Shown: positions 1 to 8,181 of the stretch, in pieces
How positions within the stretch are numbered: position 1 is the first letter of the stretch
Layout: each line of letters opens with the position of its first letter
NCBI RefSeq assembly: GCF_000308695.1
Contig: NZ_BAGG01000257.1
Location: 1-51,643 of the forward strand
Reading direction: 5' to 3'
DNA: 51,643 bases
Source of the DNA: Nocardia takedensis NBRC 100417
GTDB lineage: Bacteria; Actinomycetota; Actinomycetes; Mycobacteriales; Mycobacteriaceae
Translations under genes and position numbers: made by a program
Notes under the pieces: model-generated
What the model was told of the DNA's origin: nothing
What the model saw: the letters and a program-made list of their open reading frames with translations, nothing else
Databases searched by the model: none

Positions 1-1809
1 GAGGTTGTTGGTGATGGCTTCGGCCTGGTCAGTGAGTTGACCGGCGCGGACGGGGTCGCTGGTTGCGATAGCCCTCGCGATCCAGGCAAAGGCTTGGACT
101 CGCCGCGACAGGTCGGTGATGCTGTGGGCGATGTTTTCGGCGCGGTCGGGGTCGGTGGCTGCGATAGCCCTGGCGATCCGGGCATGGGCCTGGGCTTGTT
201 GCCAACGATCCTCAATGCTCCGGGCGATGTTTTCGCCGCGGTCGGGGTGGGTGGTTGCGATCGCGCCCGCGATCCGGGCGAGGGCCTGGGCTTGTTGCTG
301 AGGTTCGGTGATGCTTCGGGCGATGTTTTCGGCGCGGTCGGGGTGGGTGGTTGCGATCGCGGTCGCGATCCGGGCAAGGGCGTCAGCTCGATGCCAGAAG
401 CTGCTGATGCTGCGGGCGATAGTTGCTGCTCGGTCAGGTTGGCCGAGGCGTGCCCAAGTGGCTGGTAGTGCTGTTGAGATCCCTTCGTAGCGAGAGTGGA
501 GTTCGTCGCGGTGGCGGGCCAGGCGGGCGGCGGTAAGCAAGTCAGGGTCGGATTGATCGCAGATGTGCTGTTGCACGACTCGGATCTCGGCGAGTGCATT
601 CACGTCGCCGCCGGTGTGCGTGCGCATCCTGTCGTGGCGGGCGGCGTCGAGTGCCGCCTCTGTCATCCGTGGATAGTTGTTGTGTTTATCCAGGATCGGG
701 AAGTAGCGCCGTAGCAGGAAGTCGGGAGTATCGTCCGGCCATGCGAGGTCGCGGTAGCGGTCGGCCCAGGCGTGTAACCGTTCGAGGCATCGGTTGATGT
801 AGGTGGTGCCGAGTGCGGTTTCTGCGGTGCGTTGCAGGGTTTCGTGGGCCAGTACGTAGACCGGGTCTCCGGTGCCATCGGGACCGGAGTAGTGCGAGCG
901 GGTGCGCAGGCTTCGTCCCGCGACGGCGTGCAGCAGTCCATCGATCTCGAACGGCGCCATGCCCGTGAGGTCGGTGAGTTCGGAAGCGGTGAGGCCGTTG
1001 GCGGTAGTTATCAGCGCGAGCAAGTCACGGTGGTTGTCAGAACCGTGCAAGAGGGCACCGAGTTCGGCGAGAGCCTGTTCACGGACGTCGGCGGCGAAAG
1101 GGGAGGAGCGCAGTGGTCGAGTCTCGGCTGTGATGAGGGGGTGCTTGCGGGAGATGGGCAGCGTGGGGCCGTGACGGCTGGCGACCACGATCCGCAGGTT
1201 TGGGTCCGGCCGTGTCGGCAACAGGGTCACGATCGGTGGTTTGCCGGTGTCCTCATCCAGTCCGTCCACCACCAACACCAAGCGGCGACCCCTGTCGGCT
1301 TCGTGGCGAGCGGCCAGGGTGAGCAGTTCATTGCGGAGTCCGTCGCGGTTGATGGTCGCGGAGGCGATCAATGCTCGTTGGTCCGGTAGCAGGACCGCGA
1401 GTTGGTCGAAGATGGCGGCGGTGAAGGCGGTGTGGGTGTTCTGGTCGGCGAGCCGGTCGGTGATGAAGAAGCCGATCACCGTCACCCCCTGTGGCGGGTA
1501 GAGGGTGAACCATGACAGCAAAGCGGTTTTCCCCGCCCACGGCTTGGCCTTGATCCACAGGTAGGGGTCCTCACCGCGGCAGAACGCCGCCAACTCCTCG
1601 AGTTCGTGGTCGCGGCCTCTCAGTCCGTCGACCGGTGCAAGGAACTCACGCACCTGTGACACATACAGTGACCTGCCGGTAAGCAGCGCCGCGTTCGACA
1701 CCGCACCGGCCGGGTAGTGGTGCTCGGTGTGATTGATCGTCAGATCACGCCCGGCTTTGACCCGGTCGAGGTCGTAGTGCGGCGCTGACTTACGGGCGTC
1801 GTCGGTCAC
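1..1809 (-). CDS. NACHT/STAND-type ATPase with C-terminal tandem helical repeats (partial, runs off left edge)
   Basis: 603 codons are visible; the C-terminus lies outside the window. Read from GTG at 1809, the protein opens with a short segment containing the motif RVKAGRDLTINHTEHHY, then a linker and a P-loop ATPase domain: Walker A KPWAGKTALL at about residues 87-97 and Walker B LVLVVDGLDED near 176-186. From about residue 455 it becomes tandem 32-residue helical repeats of the type DRAENIARSI...ARIARAIA. This is the layout of actinobacterial NLR-like ATPases, in which the repeats are thought to sense a trigger and the ATPase to oligomerise; role here is inferred. The start GTG overlaps the stop of the upstream membrane-protein gene (GTGA), so the two are probably translationally coupled. 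The N-terminal motif resembles the tail of that partner. The specific trigger cannot be read from the sequence. Confidence 0.85.
   Translation of the reverse strand, partial: MTDDARKSAPHYDLDRVKAGRDLTINHTEHHYPAGAVSNAALLTGRSLYVSQVREFLAPVDGLRGRDHELEELAAFCRGEDPYLWIKAKPWAGKTALLSWFTLYPPQGVTVIGFFITDRLADQNTHTAFTAAIFDQLAVLLPDQRALIASATINRDGLRNELLTLAARHEADRGRRLVLVVDGLDEDTGKPPIVTLLPTRPDPNLRIVVASRHGPTLPISRKHPLITAETRPLRSSPFAADVREQALAELGALLHGSDNHRDLLALITTANGLTASELTDLTGMAPFEIDGLLHAVAGRSLRTRSHYSGPDGTGDPVYVLAHETLQRTAETALGTTYINRCLERLHAWADRYRDLAWPDDTPDFLLRRYFPILDKHNNYPRMTEAALDAARHDRMRTHTGGDVNALAEIRVVQQHICDQSDPDLLTAARLARHRDELHSRYEGISTALPATWARLGQPDRAATIARSISSFWHRADALARIATAIATTHPDRAENIARSITEPQQQAQALARIAGAIATTHPDRGENIARSIEDRWQQAQAHARIARAIAATDPDRAENIAHSITDLSRRVQAFAWIARAIATSDPVRAGQLTDQAEAITNNL
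36..450. repeat. 96-bp tandem repeat array inside the NLR gene
   Basis: Copies begin near 36, 132, 228, 324 and 420 with an exact 96-bp spacing, each encoding one 32-residue helical repeat on the minus strand. Similarity is clear at DNA level, which suggests recent internal duplication. The array may continue past the left edge. Confidence 0.85.
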
Positions 1810-2174
1810 GGGTGCGTCGTGTCGTCGCGGCCGGTGTGGATGTCCTCGAAGGTCATGTCACTGCCAGAGCGCACCTTCCGTGCTCTGACACCGGTACCGG
1901 CGGCGCGTATTCCATTGACCCGCAATGCCCTTCCGGCTTTCACGTTGCGGAGATCGACACCGGCGGCGGGCTCCCGAGAGGGTGCCGACTGCCCTCGCTG
2001 GACCCACAGGGAGGCCGCGAACACGCCCACGGTCAGCACGCCGACGGCCACCCACATCCAGACCGAATGATCCCCACCGGTCGCATAGTTCACCGCCACC
2101 GCCAACCCCGTGGTCATCACCGCAGTAGCTGCTGTCGGCAGCACTATCCGCGACCACGTCTGTCCTGCCACCAC
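1806..2174 (-). CDS. Small two-TM membrane protein with NLR-matching cytoplasmic tail
   Basis: 122 residues from GTG at 2174, chosen because GGGAGG lies 7 nt upstream and because a paralogue at 38467-38793 starts at the equivalent place (both begin M-V). Two hydrophobic segments (AVMTTGLAVAVNYATGG and WVAVGVLTVGVFAASLW) are followed by a charged tail. The tail carries two similar motifs, NVKAGRALRVNGI and KVRSGSDMTFEDIHTGRD; the second resembles RVKAGRDLTINHTE near the N-terminus of the NLR encoded next. Stop and NLR start overlap (GTGA). I infer a membrane-anchored effector or adaptor recruited by the NLR through homotypic motif contact; pairing by shared short motifs is known for bacterial amyloid-type signalling, but whether this motif belongs to that class is untested. 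Confidence 0.75.
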   Translation of the reverse strand: MVAGQTWSRIVLPTAATAVMTTGLAVAVNYATGGDHSVWMWVAVGVLTVGVFAASLWVQRGQSAPSREPAAGVDLRNVKAGRALRVNGIRAAGTGVRARKVRSGSDMTFEDIHTGRDDTTHP

Positions 2175-2304
2175 GTCATCCTCCCGCCCGAAATCGTTCA
2201 CAGCCTCACGACCGAAAATCAGCCGACACCACGATGCTGGCACACAAGCAGTGGGCCACCGTGACAGTTTCGACGGTTGCTGTCATAGTCGCGGGTCGGT
2301 TGTC

Positions 2305-4470
2305 TCAGTTCATTTCCGGGCTGCCGTTTCTCGCCGCGCGTGGCGGTGAGACACGGTGTAGCGCCTGAGCTGCGAATGCTCGCCGACCGTCCATCGAGAG
2401 GTCGGTGCTGACGATGGTGGTAGGGGCCTCGAACTGACTCAGATCAAGCTCGTCTTCGGGAACGACTTTCAGGAACCACTCCTCGTAGAATTCATTCAAG
2501 ATCGGTGCGTTCGTGGGGCCTGTTTGTGAGGTGCCGACGAAACGTGCGGCGATGTCCAGTTGAGAGATCCCACTGCCGCGCATTGCTGCTCGGATCTGTT
2601 CCCACATGGTGTCATCGAGGGCGTGCACGTAGGACAGGAGTCCATCGCCGATTGCTACGGTTGGCGTCCGCAGGTCGAGCACGCAGGCTTGTACGACCTG
2701 TTCACGGATGTCGTGTGAGGCGGCCGACAGTCGGTCACTCCAAATCGGTTCTCGATCACGGTAGTGGATCAGTATGCACATGGCGTGGTGGAGGCCGAAC
2801 TCTTCGCAGTAGGCGTTGAGGATGCGACGGCCGTCTTCGTCGGAGTCGGCATTAGCCACCGAATGGAAGAGAAGCGCGAAGATGACTGTGCCCCAGTCGG
2901 TATGCAGGTCGCCCTTTCGTGGCGCTACTCGATGTGTGAGCCAGCCCGCAGCGGCGGCGCTGGCGGCGGATGTGGCCGGTTCGAGGAGGGTCAGGGCGCG
3001 AAACATCTTGTTCAACAAGATGCGTCGTTGCGGTCGGTTGGCGAGGCAATCGCTGATGATCGAAGTGTCATCGAGAGTCCCGCGATCGAGGAGTTCCTGG
3101 AACTCTATACGTATCTGCGCGTCGCTCAGATCGCCTTCGGGGATCGCGAACTGGAAATAACGGTCGAAGTAGTCGCGGTCGTTGATTCGGCAGTCCGCCG
3201 AGCGTTGTGTCCACATTGCACCCTGCTGGTGCGGCAGGGCGGGGAACAGAGCGACCAGCATCCGGTAGATCGCGACCACAGTGTCGTCGTCTGTGCCATC
3301 CGGGGCGGCAGCGCGAATACGCTCAGTCCATTGCTCGGGTGGGGTCGAAGTGTGGTCCCGGGGGGCGAGCAGCGCGCGGCGCCACGTTTGGAGTCGGTCG
3401 TAGAGGTCGGGGTAGTTCAGGCGGATGTAGGTGATGACCGCAGCGTCGAACAGGTCGACCTCGCCGGGGCCGACCAGCGAGCACAGCACATCGGTCTGGA
3501 GGCACAGTTGTTTGATGCTGCGCAAGGTCAGACTCTCCGGGTTGGGTAGAACCTCAATCAACTCATCGAAGAGGTATCGAGCAGCCGGGTCCTCGATCGA
3601 AAGCCCGAGATTGCCGACGACGGTTTCGAGTTCGCGGCGGAGCTCGTTCTCGATGTGAGGTCGCTGGATCGGGGGGATGAGGAACGGATACTGGACGATC
3701 TTCTCGAGGTAGCGGTGGGCGCGGTCTCGATTGTCGCGGGCGAGGTCGGAGCCGGTCAACAGGTCGAGTATCGAGGTCTTGTCGTAGGCGAGCAGGTAGT
3801 GCACGTTCGGGAAACGCCCGAGCAGTCGGACCGCCTTCATGACGGCGAGAAGTTCGTCGGTGTGCAGACGGTCGAGATCATCCACAACGACGAGCACCCT
3901 GGTTCCTGTGTGCTCGATCGCGTTGGCGATCTTGTCGAATCGTTGCTGGAAGGGATCATCGGCAGCGCTCGCCGTGCCGCGTTGTTCGTCCAGCGCGTCG
4001 ACACCGGCTTGCCATGCTGCGTCGACACCGCCGGGTGCGTATTTTTCGATGACGGCCGTCGCCAGCTTCTTGGCGACGTTGGTTGCTATCGGTGTGGCGG
4101 CCTTGAGCAGATCTCGCGCTGCGCGTGCTTGGGTGGGGAGGGCGGATGCGATGGCGGTGTAGAACTCGGTGATGAGGGAATCGATGTCGGATGCGGCCCA
4201 AGGGGTGAAATGAGCGATCGACCATAGACCGGTCGCGGAGTCGGGCTGGGCGGAGAAGTCCTCCAGTGCTTCGGTGATCATGTTGAGCATCGAGGTCTTG
4301 CCGCTTCCCCAGGGGCCTGCTAGGCCGAACACGACACTGGGGCCGGTGCCTGATCTCGCGATGCGTTGTGCGATCCGAGTCGCGAAGACGGCCCTGGAAA
4401 GGTTGTCCTGGCTCTGGGTTGTGATCGCCGCGTCGCTGCCGTTCTCAAGCGAAACTCGCTCGTTGCTCAT
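2305..4470 (-). CDS. KAP family P-loop NTPase
   Basis: 721 residues. Walker A GPWGSGKTS is at residues 52-60 and Walker B RVLVVVDDLDRL at 191-202, followed by the sensor-like stretch NVHYLLAYDKTSI, which together are characteristic of KAP NTPases. Many KAP proteins carry membrane helices between the Walker motifs; here that insert (about 110-175) is soluble-looking. The C-terminal 400 residues are helical with no motif I can name. KAP NTPases include PifA of plasmid F, which excludes phage T7, and are often found in defence islands. The neighbours (NLR system, nucleases) support such a role, which remains inferred. Start ATG at 4470 has only a weak ribosome-binding site. Confidence 0.88.
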   Translation of the reverse strand: MSNERVSLENGSDAAITTQSQDNLSRAVFATRIAQRIARSGTGPSVVFGLAGPWGSGKTSMLNMITEALEDFSAQPDSATGLWSIAHFTPWAASDIDSLITEFYTAIASALPTQARAARDLLKAATPIATNVAKKLATAVIEKYAPGGVDAAWQAGVDALDEQRGTASAADDPFQQRFDKIANAIEHTGTRVLVVVDDLDRLHTDELLAVMKAVRLLGRFPNVHYLLAYDKTSILDLLTGSDLARDNRDRAHRYLEKIVQYPFLIPPIQRPHIENELRRELETVVGNLGLSIEDPAARYLFDELIEVLPNPESLTLRSIKQLCLQTDVLCSLVGPGEVDLFDAAVITYIRLNYPDLYDRLQTWRRALLAPRDHTSTPPEQWTERIRAAAPDGTDDDTVVAIYRMLVALFPALPHQQGAMWTQRSADCRINDRDYFDRYFQFAIPEGDLSDAQIRIEFQELLDRGTLDDTSIISDCLANRPQRRILLNKMFRALTLLEPATSAASAAAAGWLTHRVAPRKGDLHTDWGTVIFALLFHSVANADSDEDGRRILNAYCEEFGLHHAMCILIHYRDREPIWSDRLSAASHDIREQVVQACVLDLRTPTVAIGDGLLSYVHALDDTMWEQIRAAMRGSGISQLDIAARFVGTSQTGPTNAPILNEFYEEWFLKVVPEDELDLSQFEAPTTIVSTDLSMDGRRAFAAQALHRVSPPRAARNGSPEMN

Positions 4471-4733
4471 AGGTCGAAGAGCCTACTCGTGCATGTGGTC
4501 CGGTCCCGGGATGATCGTGCACAGAGTCGATGGGGGATCGCTGGGGCCAGCATGTCCGCGACCAAGCACCCGAGGCGGGTTCATGTGTTCAACCCCTCTC
4601 GCGGCGAACGGTGAACGTCGCCAATGCAGAGCCCGGATTCGGTTTCCGCTAACACTTTTCAGTTCAATGCCTGGTGCCGGTTCGTTTCGGTCCTACTCTG
4701 GAGTGAGCAGGCACGAACCGGGGCGGGTGGGCT

Positions 4734-5741
4734 GTGATGGTAGAGGAACAGAAGCATCCATCGAAGGTCGCGATGTCACGCGCTCGCCACCCGGAAACAG
4801 GCGCGATTCTCCCAGCCTCCCAGATCGCCGAACACGGGCAGTCGTGGCCGAAGCCGTTGGCCTGCTACACCATCGGCTGCGGGGCGCGGGTGCACCCGGT
4901 GGCCGAGATCGCGCGGACAGAGAAAACCCACGGGCGCGCAGCACATTTCGCCCGCAACCCTTCCAGTGGCGGCCGTCCCAACGATCACAGCACCCACTGT
5001 GTCTACAACCTCGCCCAGATCATCACCGTCCTCACCGCGGAAAGCGACGGCCAGTTACGCCGCGACCGGCCCGTCACCCACCCCGAGACCGGGGCGCTGG
5101 TACCGCTGTATCGGCTCCCGTGGCCCCAGACCTTCTCCCCGACCGTGCGCACAGCTGTCGCCGAACCGACGAACCCCGAGGGCGCGGTGTTCGCCGAGCA
5201 AGGAATGAAACTGCTCAACACCGCCGCCAAGATCGCCGAACTGCTTAGCAGGTATCAGGTGATGAACGAGCACCCCGAGGTCGAGTTCCGGGCCACCTGC
5301 CACGGCCACGACGTCGAGTGGATGAACTTCCTCTACACCCCGCAACGCACACACACGCTGGTGCGACATCTGCGCCGGACGGTGCCGGTCCACCCGGTGG
5401 TGGTGATCTTCCGGCCCCGCACCTACGGTGTGGTCGCGCGACGCGACTGGGCATGGGTACGCGCCGATGTCGCCACCCCGGACGGCGAGGATCAGCATGA
5501 AGTGTTGTTCGTCTGCGGGGCCAGGGACTTGGTCGACAAGGCGTTCGGCCGAGGTGCTCGCGCGCTCAGTGCGCGCATGTACATCGGGTTCGGCATGTGG
5601 AGCATGGCGACCCGCGACTCGCGTCAGCCCCCGCGATTGACTCTGGACCTCATCGACGGATCCTTGCTGGCCGAGTTGCCTCCTGGCATCGACCGCGAGG
5701 TGCTGCACCGGTGGAGCGTCTTCCGCGCCGACCCGGATTGA
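4734..5741 (+). CDS. Hypothetical protein with CoiA-like N-terminal zinc motif
   Basis: 335 residues from GTG at 4734 (an ATG follows directly at 4737). The N-terminal 90 residues hold a Cys/His set, C44 and C49, then the HFARNP motif around H71, and H85, H88, C89. This spacing recalls the zinc-binding front part of CoiA-like proteins (a C..C pair followed by HFAH). The rest, with segments such as HPVVVIFRPRTYGVVARRDW and a predicted alpha/beta character, does not show a nuclease motif that I can recognise. It stands alone on the plus strand between the KAP and nuclease genes and is followed by a small hairpin at 5765. A nucleic-acid-related function is only a guess from context. Confidence 0.55.
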   Translation: MMVEEQKHPSKVAMSRARHPETGAILPASQIAEHGQSWPKPLACYTIGCGARVHPVAEIARTEKTHGRAAHFARNPSSGGRPNDHSTHCVYNLAQIITVLTAESDGQLRRDRPVTHPETGALVPLYRLPWPQTFSPTVRTAVAEPTNPEGAVFAEQGMKLLNTAAKIAELLSRYQVMNEHPEVEFRATCHGHDVEWMNFLYTPQRTHTLVRHLRRTVPVHPVVVIFRPRTYGVVARRDWAWVRADVATPDGEDQHEVLFVCGARDLVDKAFGRGARALSARMYIGFGMWSMATRDSRQPPRLTLDLIDGSLLAELPPGIDREVLHRWSVFRADPD

Positions 5742-5764
5742 AAATTCAGAACGTCGAAGCAGGA

Positions 5765-5781
5765 TCGCCGGTTCCCGGCGA
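5765..5781. terminator. Short hairpin after the CoiA-like gene
   Basis: A perfect 7-bp stem (TCGCCGG/CCGGCGA) with a 3-nt loop lies 23 nt after the stop at 5741. No T-run follows, so terminator function is tentative. Confidence 0.4.
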
Positions 5782-5933
5782 GGGTCTACCGCAGCGGATG
5801 ACAGTCACCCGTATACAGAGAGTCCGGGGCCATTCATGGTCTCGCTATCGGGGACCGGCCAGGTGCAGGAGCTCGCTCCGAGCCATCGGTTAGCGGTGGT
5901 GGTAGTTCCCGTGCAGGTCACGGGTGCGAAAAC

Positions 5934-6455
5934 CTACAGGAGGCCGCGACGACCGTTGAGCAAGACGACGAACAGTGGCACCGTCAGATGGCGGGGCCAG
6001 TCGATTTCGGTCATCTCTGGATCGGCGGTGAGCAGCAAAATCGAGTCGAGTTCGCCGGTTTCCGCGTATCGGACGAGCTGATCTTGGACGATATCGTAGG
6101 TCCACTGGCTGACGGCCTTGATCTCCACCCCTACTCGGTGTCCGTCGTCGTAGTAGGCACGGAAGTCGATGCGGCTGCCACGTGCACTTGAGCCGCCTGT
6201 TGAGAGCTCGTCCTCGTGCTCGAGGGTGACGTCGTTGTCGACACCGGCGTCCGACCATACCTTCCAGATCAGCTCGTGGAATTCCTCTTCGTTGGCGTAC
6301 CGGTACGCACTGTCGTCATCGACGAACGGTTCCACCAGAGGCCGGATGTAGGCATTCCACACCGGCGAATCGTTGGAATCGCCTGGGCGTAGGCACACAT
6401 GATGAACGAAGAAGCCGTCATCCGTGCGCTCAGACCTGCGTGATTCCCGTTGCAT
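5934..6455 (-). CDS. PD-(D/E)XK nuclease-like protein
   Basis: 173 residues from ATG at 6455, selected over an upstream in-frame ATG because AGGGGG sits about 8 nt before it and because the upstream extension reads through repeat DNA. The central block SRIDFRAYYDDGHRVGVEIKA has the restriction-endonuclease-fold signature: Asp97 on one strand and E111-I-K113 on the next, followed by a helix (DIVQDQLVRYAETG) and a hydrophobic strand (SILLLT). Upstream residues include acidic E56-E58. No specificity domain is visible, so it might act as a small DNase or be recruited by a partner. Its neighbour upstream on the same strand is a HEPN protein, with a repeat cluster in between. Confidence 0.7.
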   Translation of the reverse strand: MQRESRRSERTDDGFFVHHVCLRPGDSNDSPVWNAYIRPLVEPFVDDDSAYRYANEEEFHELIWKVWSDAGVDNDVTLEHEDELSTGGSSARGSRIDFRAYYDDGHRVGVEIKAVSQWTYDIVQDQLVRYAETGELDSILLLTADPEMTEIDWPRHLTVPLFVVLLNGRRGLL

Positions 6456-6597
6456 GAAGACCCCCTGAATTCGAAGACGTTGAGGACCAGCATGGCTCAG
6501 GGCACTGACATGTTTTCGTGCGCACGGCTGGCCTGTCTCGTAGCTGCCGACGGTGCGACGCTGGTTGGTCGCTACTCGGGAGTGGACCGTGTGGCTA

Positions 6598-6921
6598 TGA
6601 GCGCGGAAACTGACACCACTTCGGCGCGAATTTCGCCACCACTTCGGGCGCGGCACCGGCAAGTTCTGAGCGCGAATTTCGACACCGCTCCGGTTGGTCC
6701 GGTGGGCCGTCTCGACGTAGACCGCGCGGGCGGCGCGACGGGTCGACAGGGAGCCAAGGCCCAGATCAGCGCCGATCCGCTGCCCGCCGAACCGCATCGC
6801 CGAGACGAGACCGATTCCTGGTCGGCCGGAGTGGTGTCGAGATTCGCGGTTACGAGCATCGGAGGCCGCGGTGGTGGTGTCGAGATTCGCGCTCGGGTGG
6901 TGTCGAATTTCGCGCTCAAAA
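6598..6921. repeat. Two facing triplets of a ~22-bp repeat (IS-end-like remnants)
   Basis: Three direct copies near AGCGCGAATTTCGACACCAC lie at 6598-6619, 6621-6642 and 6667-6688, and three inverted copies at 6831-6853, 6874-6896 and 6897-6921. The best pair (6667-6688 and 6897-6921) matches almost perfectly in inverted orientation. Clusters of short repeats at each end are typical of IS21-family elements. However, the TGTC ends point at each other across a 140-bp centre, so these look like ends of two different element copies or an inside-out arrangement rather than one intact element. No transposase reading frame remains. The 480-bp gap between the two nuclease genes holds nothing else I recognise. 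Confidence 0.7.
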
Positions 6922-6935
6922 CCAACCGTGTGTCG

Positions 6936-7619
6936 TCAGTGCACGGAGTCCAGGTGTTTGAGGACCTTCGAATCGAGCTGTGACACGAGACGATCGAAGA
7001 ACTTGATCCAACCTTCGACTTCACCCTTGTGGAGGCGTCCGGGAGTTGTGCCCTTGTGAACGATCTCCCCTCGCAGCTTGGTAACGAATTCGTCCAGGCT
7101 GGCTCGCACCTTCTGGTTGCTTGTGCCTTGCCACGAAACAGTGTGGAGAGCAGTCGGGAGGCCGATCGCCAGGTTGAGCAGGTTCTCTGTCTTCTCGACG
7201 GTCGGAGTGTTGAGTTGATCTGCCTCACGAGCAACTGCGTTCTTGGCTGCGGCTTTCCATCCATCGCCCGCGAGCGCCCACGGGTTTTTCGTTTTGCCGA
7301 GTTCGGACCGCAGCTCACGTGGCAGCTTGGTGTGGTCAGAACCGATTCTCCTCAATAGATCATCGAGTCCTTGGATCGCGGTCTGCTCGACATAGTTCTC
7401 CCAGGCTGTGTGCATCAGCACGATCGCGGACCGGAGCAGAGGACCCGTGTCACCTGCCGGCCGACCGGGTGATCCGCTCTGAGAAGGGTGTGCGACAAGC
7501 AAGTTCTGGACGTCCTGCCTCAGCGTCAAGTACGTCATAACGTATGCGTTCGAGAAGAATTCGATCGACGTCAGATCCGGTTCATTGTCCACCACGGCTC
7601 TATCCTGCCTCGGCCGCAT
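6936..7619 (-). CDS. HEPN-domain protein (RiboL-PSP-HEPN type), probable RNase
   Basis: From ATG at 7619 the product is 227 residues; an in-frame ATG at 7721 would give 261, and neither has a convincing ribosome-binding site. The protein is helical and ends with LRGEIVHKG, an R-x4-H motif at R183 and H188 that is the catalytic signature of HEPN ribonucleases. The earlier segment AIVLMHTAWENYVEQTAIQGL is typical of the RiboL-PSP-HEPN family, in which the first helices carry a conserved Trp-Glu. HEPN RNases act in toxin-antitoxin, abortive infection and CRISPR effector systems, cutting RNA. No dedicated antitoxin gene is adjacent; the nearest partner is the nuclease-like gene 480 bp downstream. 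Confidence 0.75.
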   Translation of the reverse strand: MRPRQDRAVVDNEPDLTSIEFFSNAYVMTYLTLRQDVQNLLVAHPSQSGSPGRPAGDTGPLLRSAIVLMHTAWENYVEQTAIQGLDDLLRRIGSDHTKLPRELRSELGKTKNPWALAGDGWKAAAKNAVAREADQLNTPTVEKTENLLNLAIGLPTALHTVSWQGTSNQKVRASLDEFVTKLRGEIVHKGTTPGRLHKGEVEGWIKFFDRLVSQLDSKVLKHLDSVH

Positions 7620-7756
7620 ACTGGGGTAGCGGTGGCGATCTACCTTCCTTCCGTCGGGCCTGGAGAGGCGTGCCGAACCTGGGAATGAGAACGACTCGGG
7701 TTTCCGTGCGGACATGGTCAACCGATCGATCGACCGTAGGGCGGGGATATCACGGC

Positions 7757-7801
7757 CGATACGACAGGGCCGCCGGGTGCCCCGGCGGCCCTGTCGTATC
7801 G
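7757..7801. terminator. Strong hairpin (21-bp perfect stem, 3-nt loop)
   Basis: Arms 7757-7777 and 7781-7801 are exact reverse complements around TGC. It lies upstream of the leftward HEPN gene and just past the end of the leftward 7897 gene, so it probably ends transcription from the 8472-7897 genes. There is no T-run, as is usual in high-GC actinobacteria. Confidence 0.75.
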
Positions 7802-7896
7802 GTAGCAGTCAACAGATCCGGGACCTCTACCTCACGAACCCAGCGGTGAAGGCTGCCGACATGTCCCGAACCGTCCAGCGGTGCACCACGACGGTC

Positions 7897-8181
7897 TTAC
7901 AGTGCGGTCCGCCGCTTGCGTTGCGCCCCGGCGCTCATCCCCGTCGTGGCGGCTGGTTCGGGGGGTGGTCCGAAGCGGTCGGCGACGTTGCGGGTGTACA
8001 GCAGCCGGGAGATGTGAGACGGGTACCAGTGTCGGCTACCTGCGGGGGTGGGCACTCCTTCCTGATTCAAGACCGCACAGATTCCCCGGTATCCGACGCC
8101 GTCGTGCCTCATCGTCATGATGCGGTGGACTACCGAGTCGTGGACACTGGGCGGCCTTCCTCGGCCGCGTCTGGTGCTCAC
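7897..8181 (-). CDS. Small protein with serine-recombinase-type C-terminal HTH
   Basis: 94 residues from GTG at 8181. The stretch IMTMRHDGVGYRGICAVLN followed by GVPTPAGSRHWYPSHISRLL matches the 'Recombinase' DNA-binding region of large serine recombinases (helices plus GVPTP.G..W). No catalytic resolvase domain is present here or just upstream, so this is either a stand-alone DNA-binding protein or the remnant of an integrase. A stand-alone form is favoured because it has its own start overlapping the stop of the upstream membrane-protein gene (GTGA) and no frameshift is evident. It could bind an attachment-like site or act as a regulator. Confidence 0.6.
   Translation of the reverse strand: MSTRRGRGRPPSVHDSVVHRIMTMRHDGVGYRGICAVLNQEGVPTPAGSRHWYPSHISRLLYTRNVADRFGPPPEPAATTGMSAGAQRKRRTAL

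Noticed and set aside
37..468. Plus-strand open frame with Gly/Asp-rich repeats
   Set aside because: It is the antisense shadow of the 96-bp NLR repeats; the minus-strand reading gives a continuous 603-codon ATPase protein.
5934..6797. Longer nuclease-like protein from 6797
   Set aside because: The extra 114 residues are read through the IS-end repeats and lack the ribosome-binding site found before 6455.
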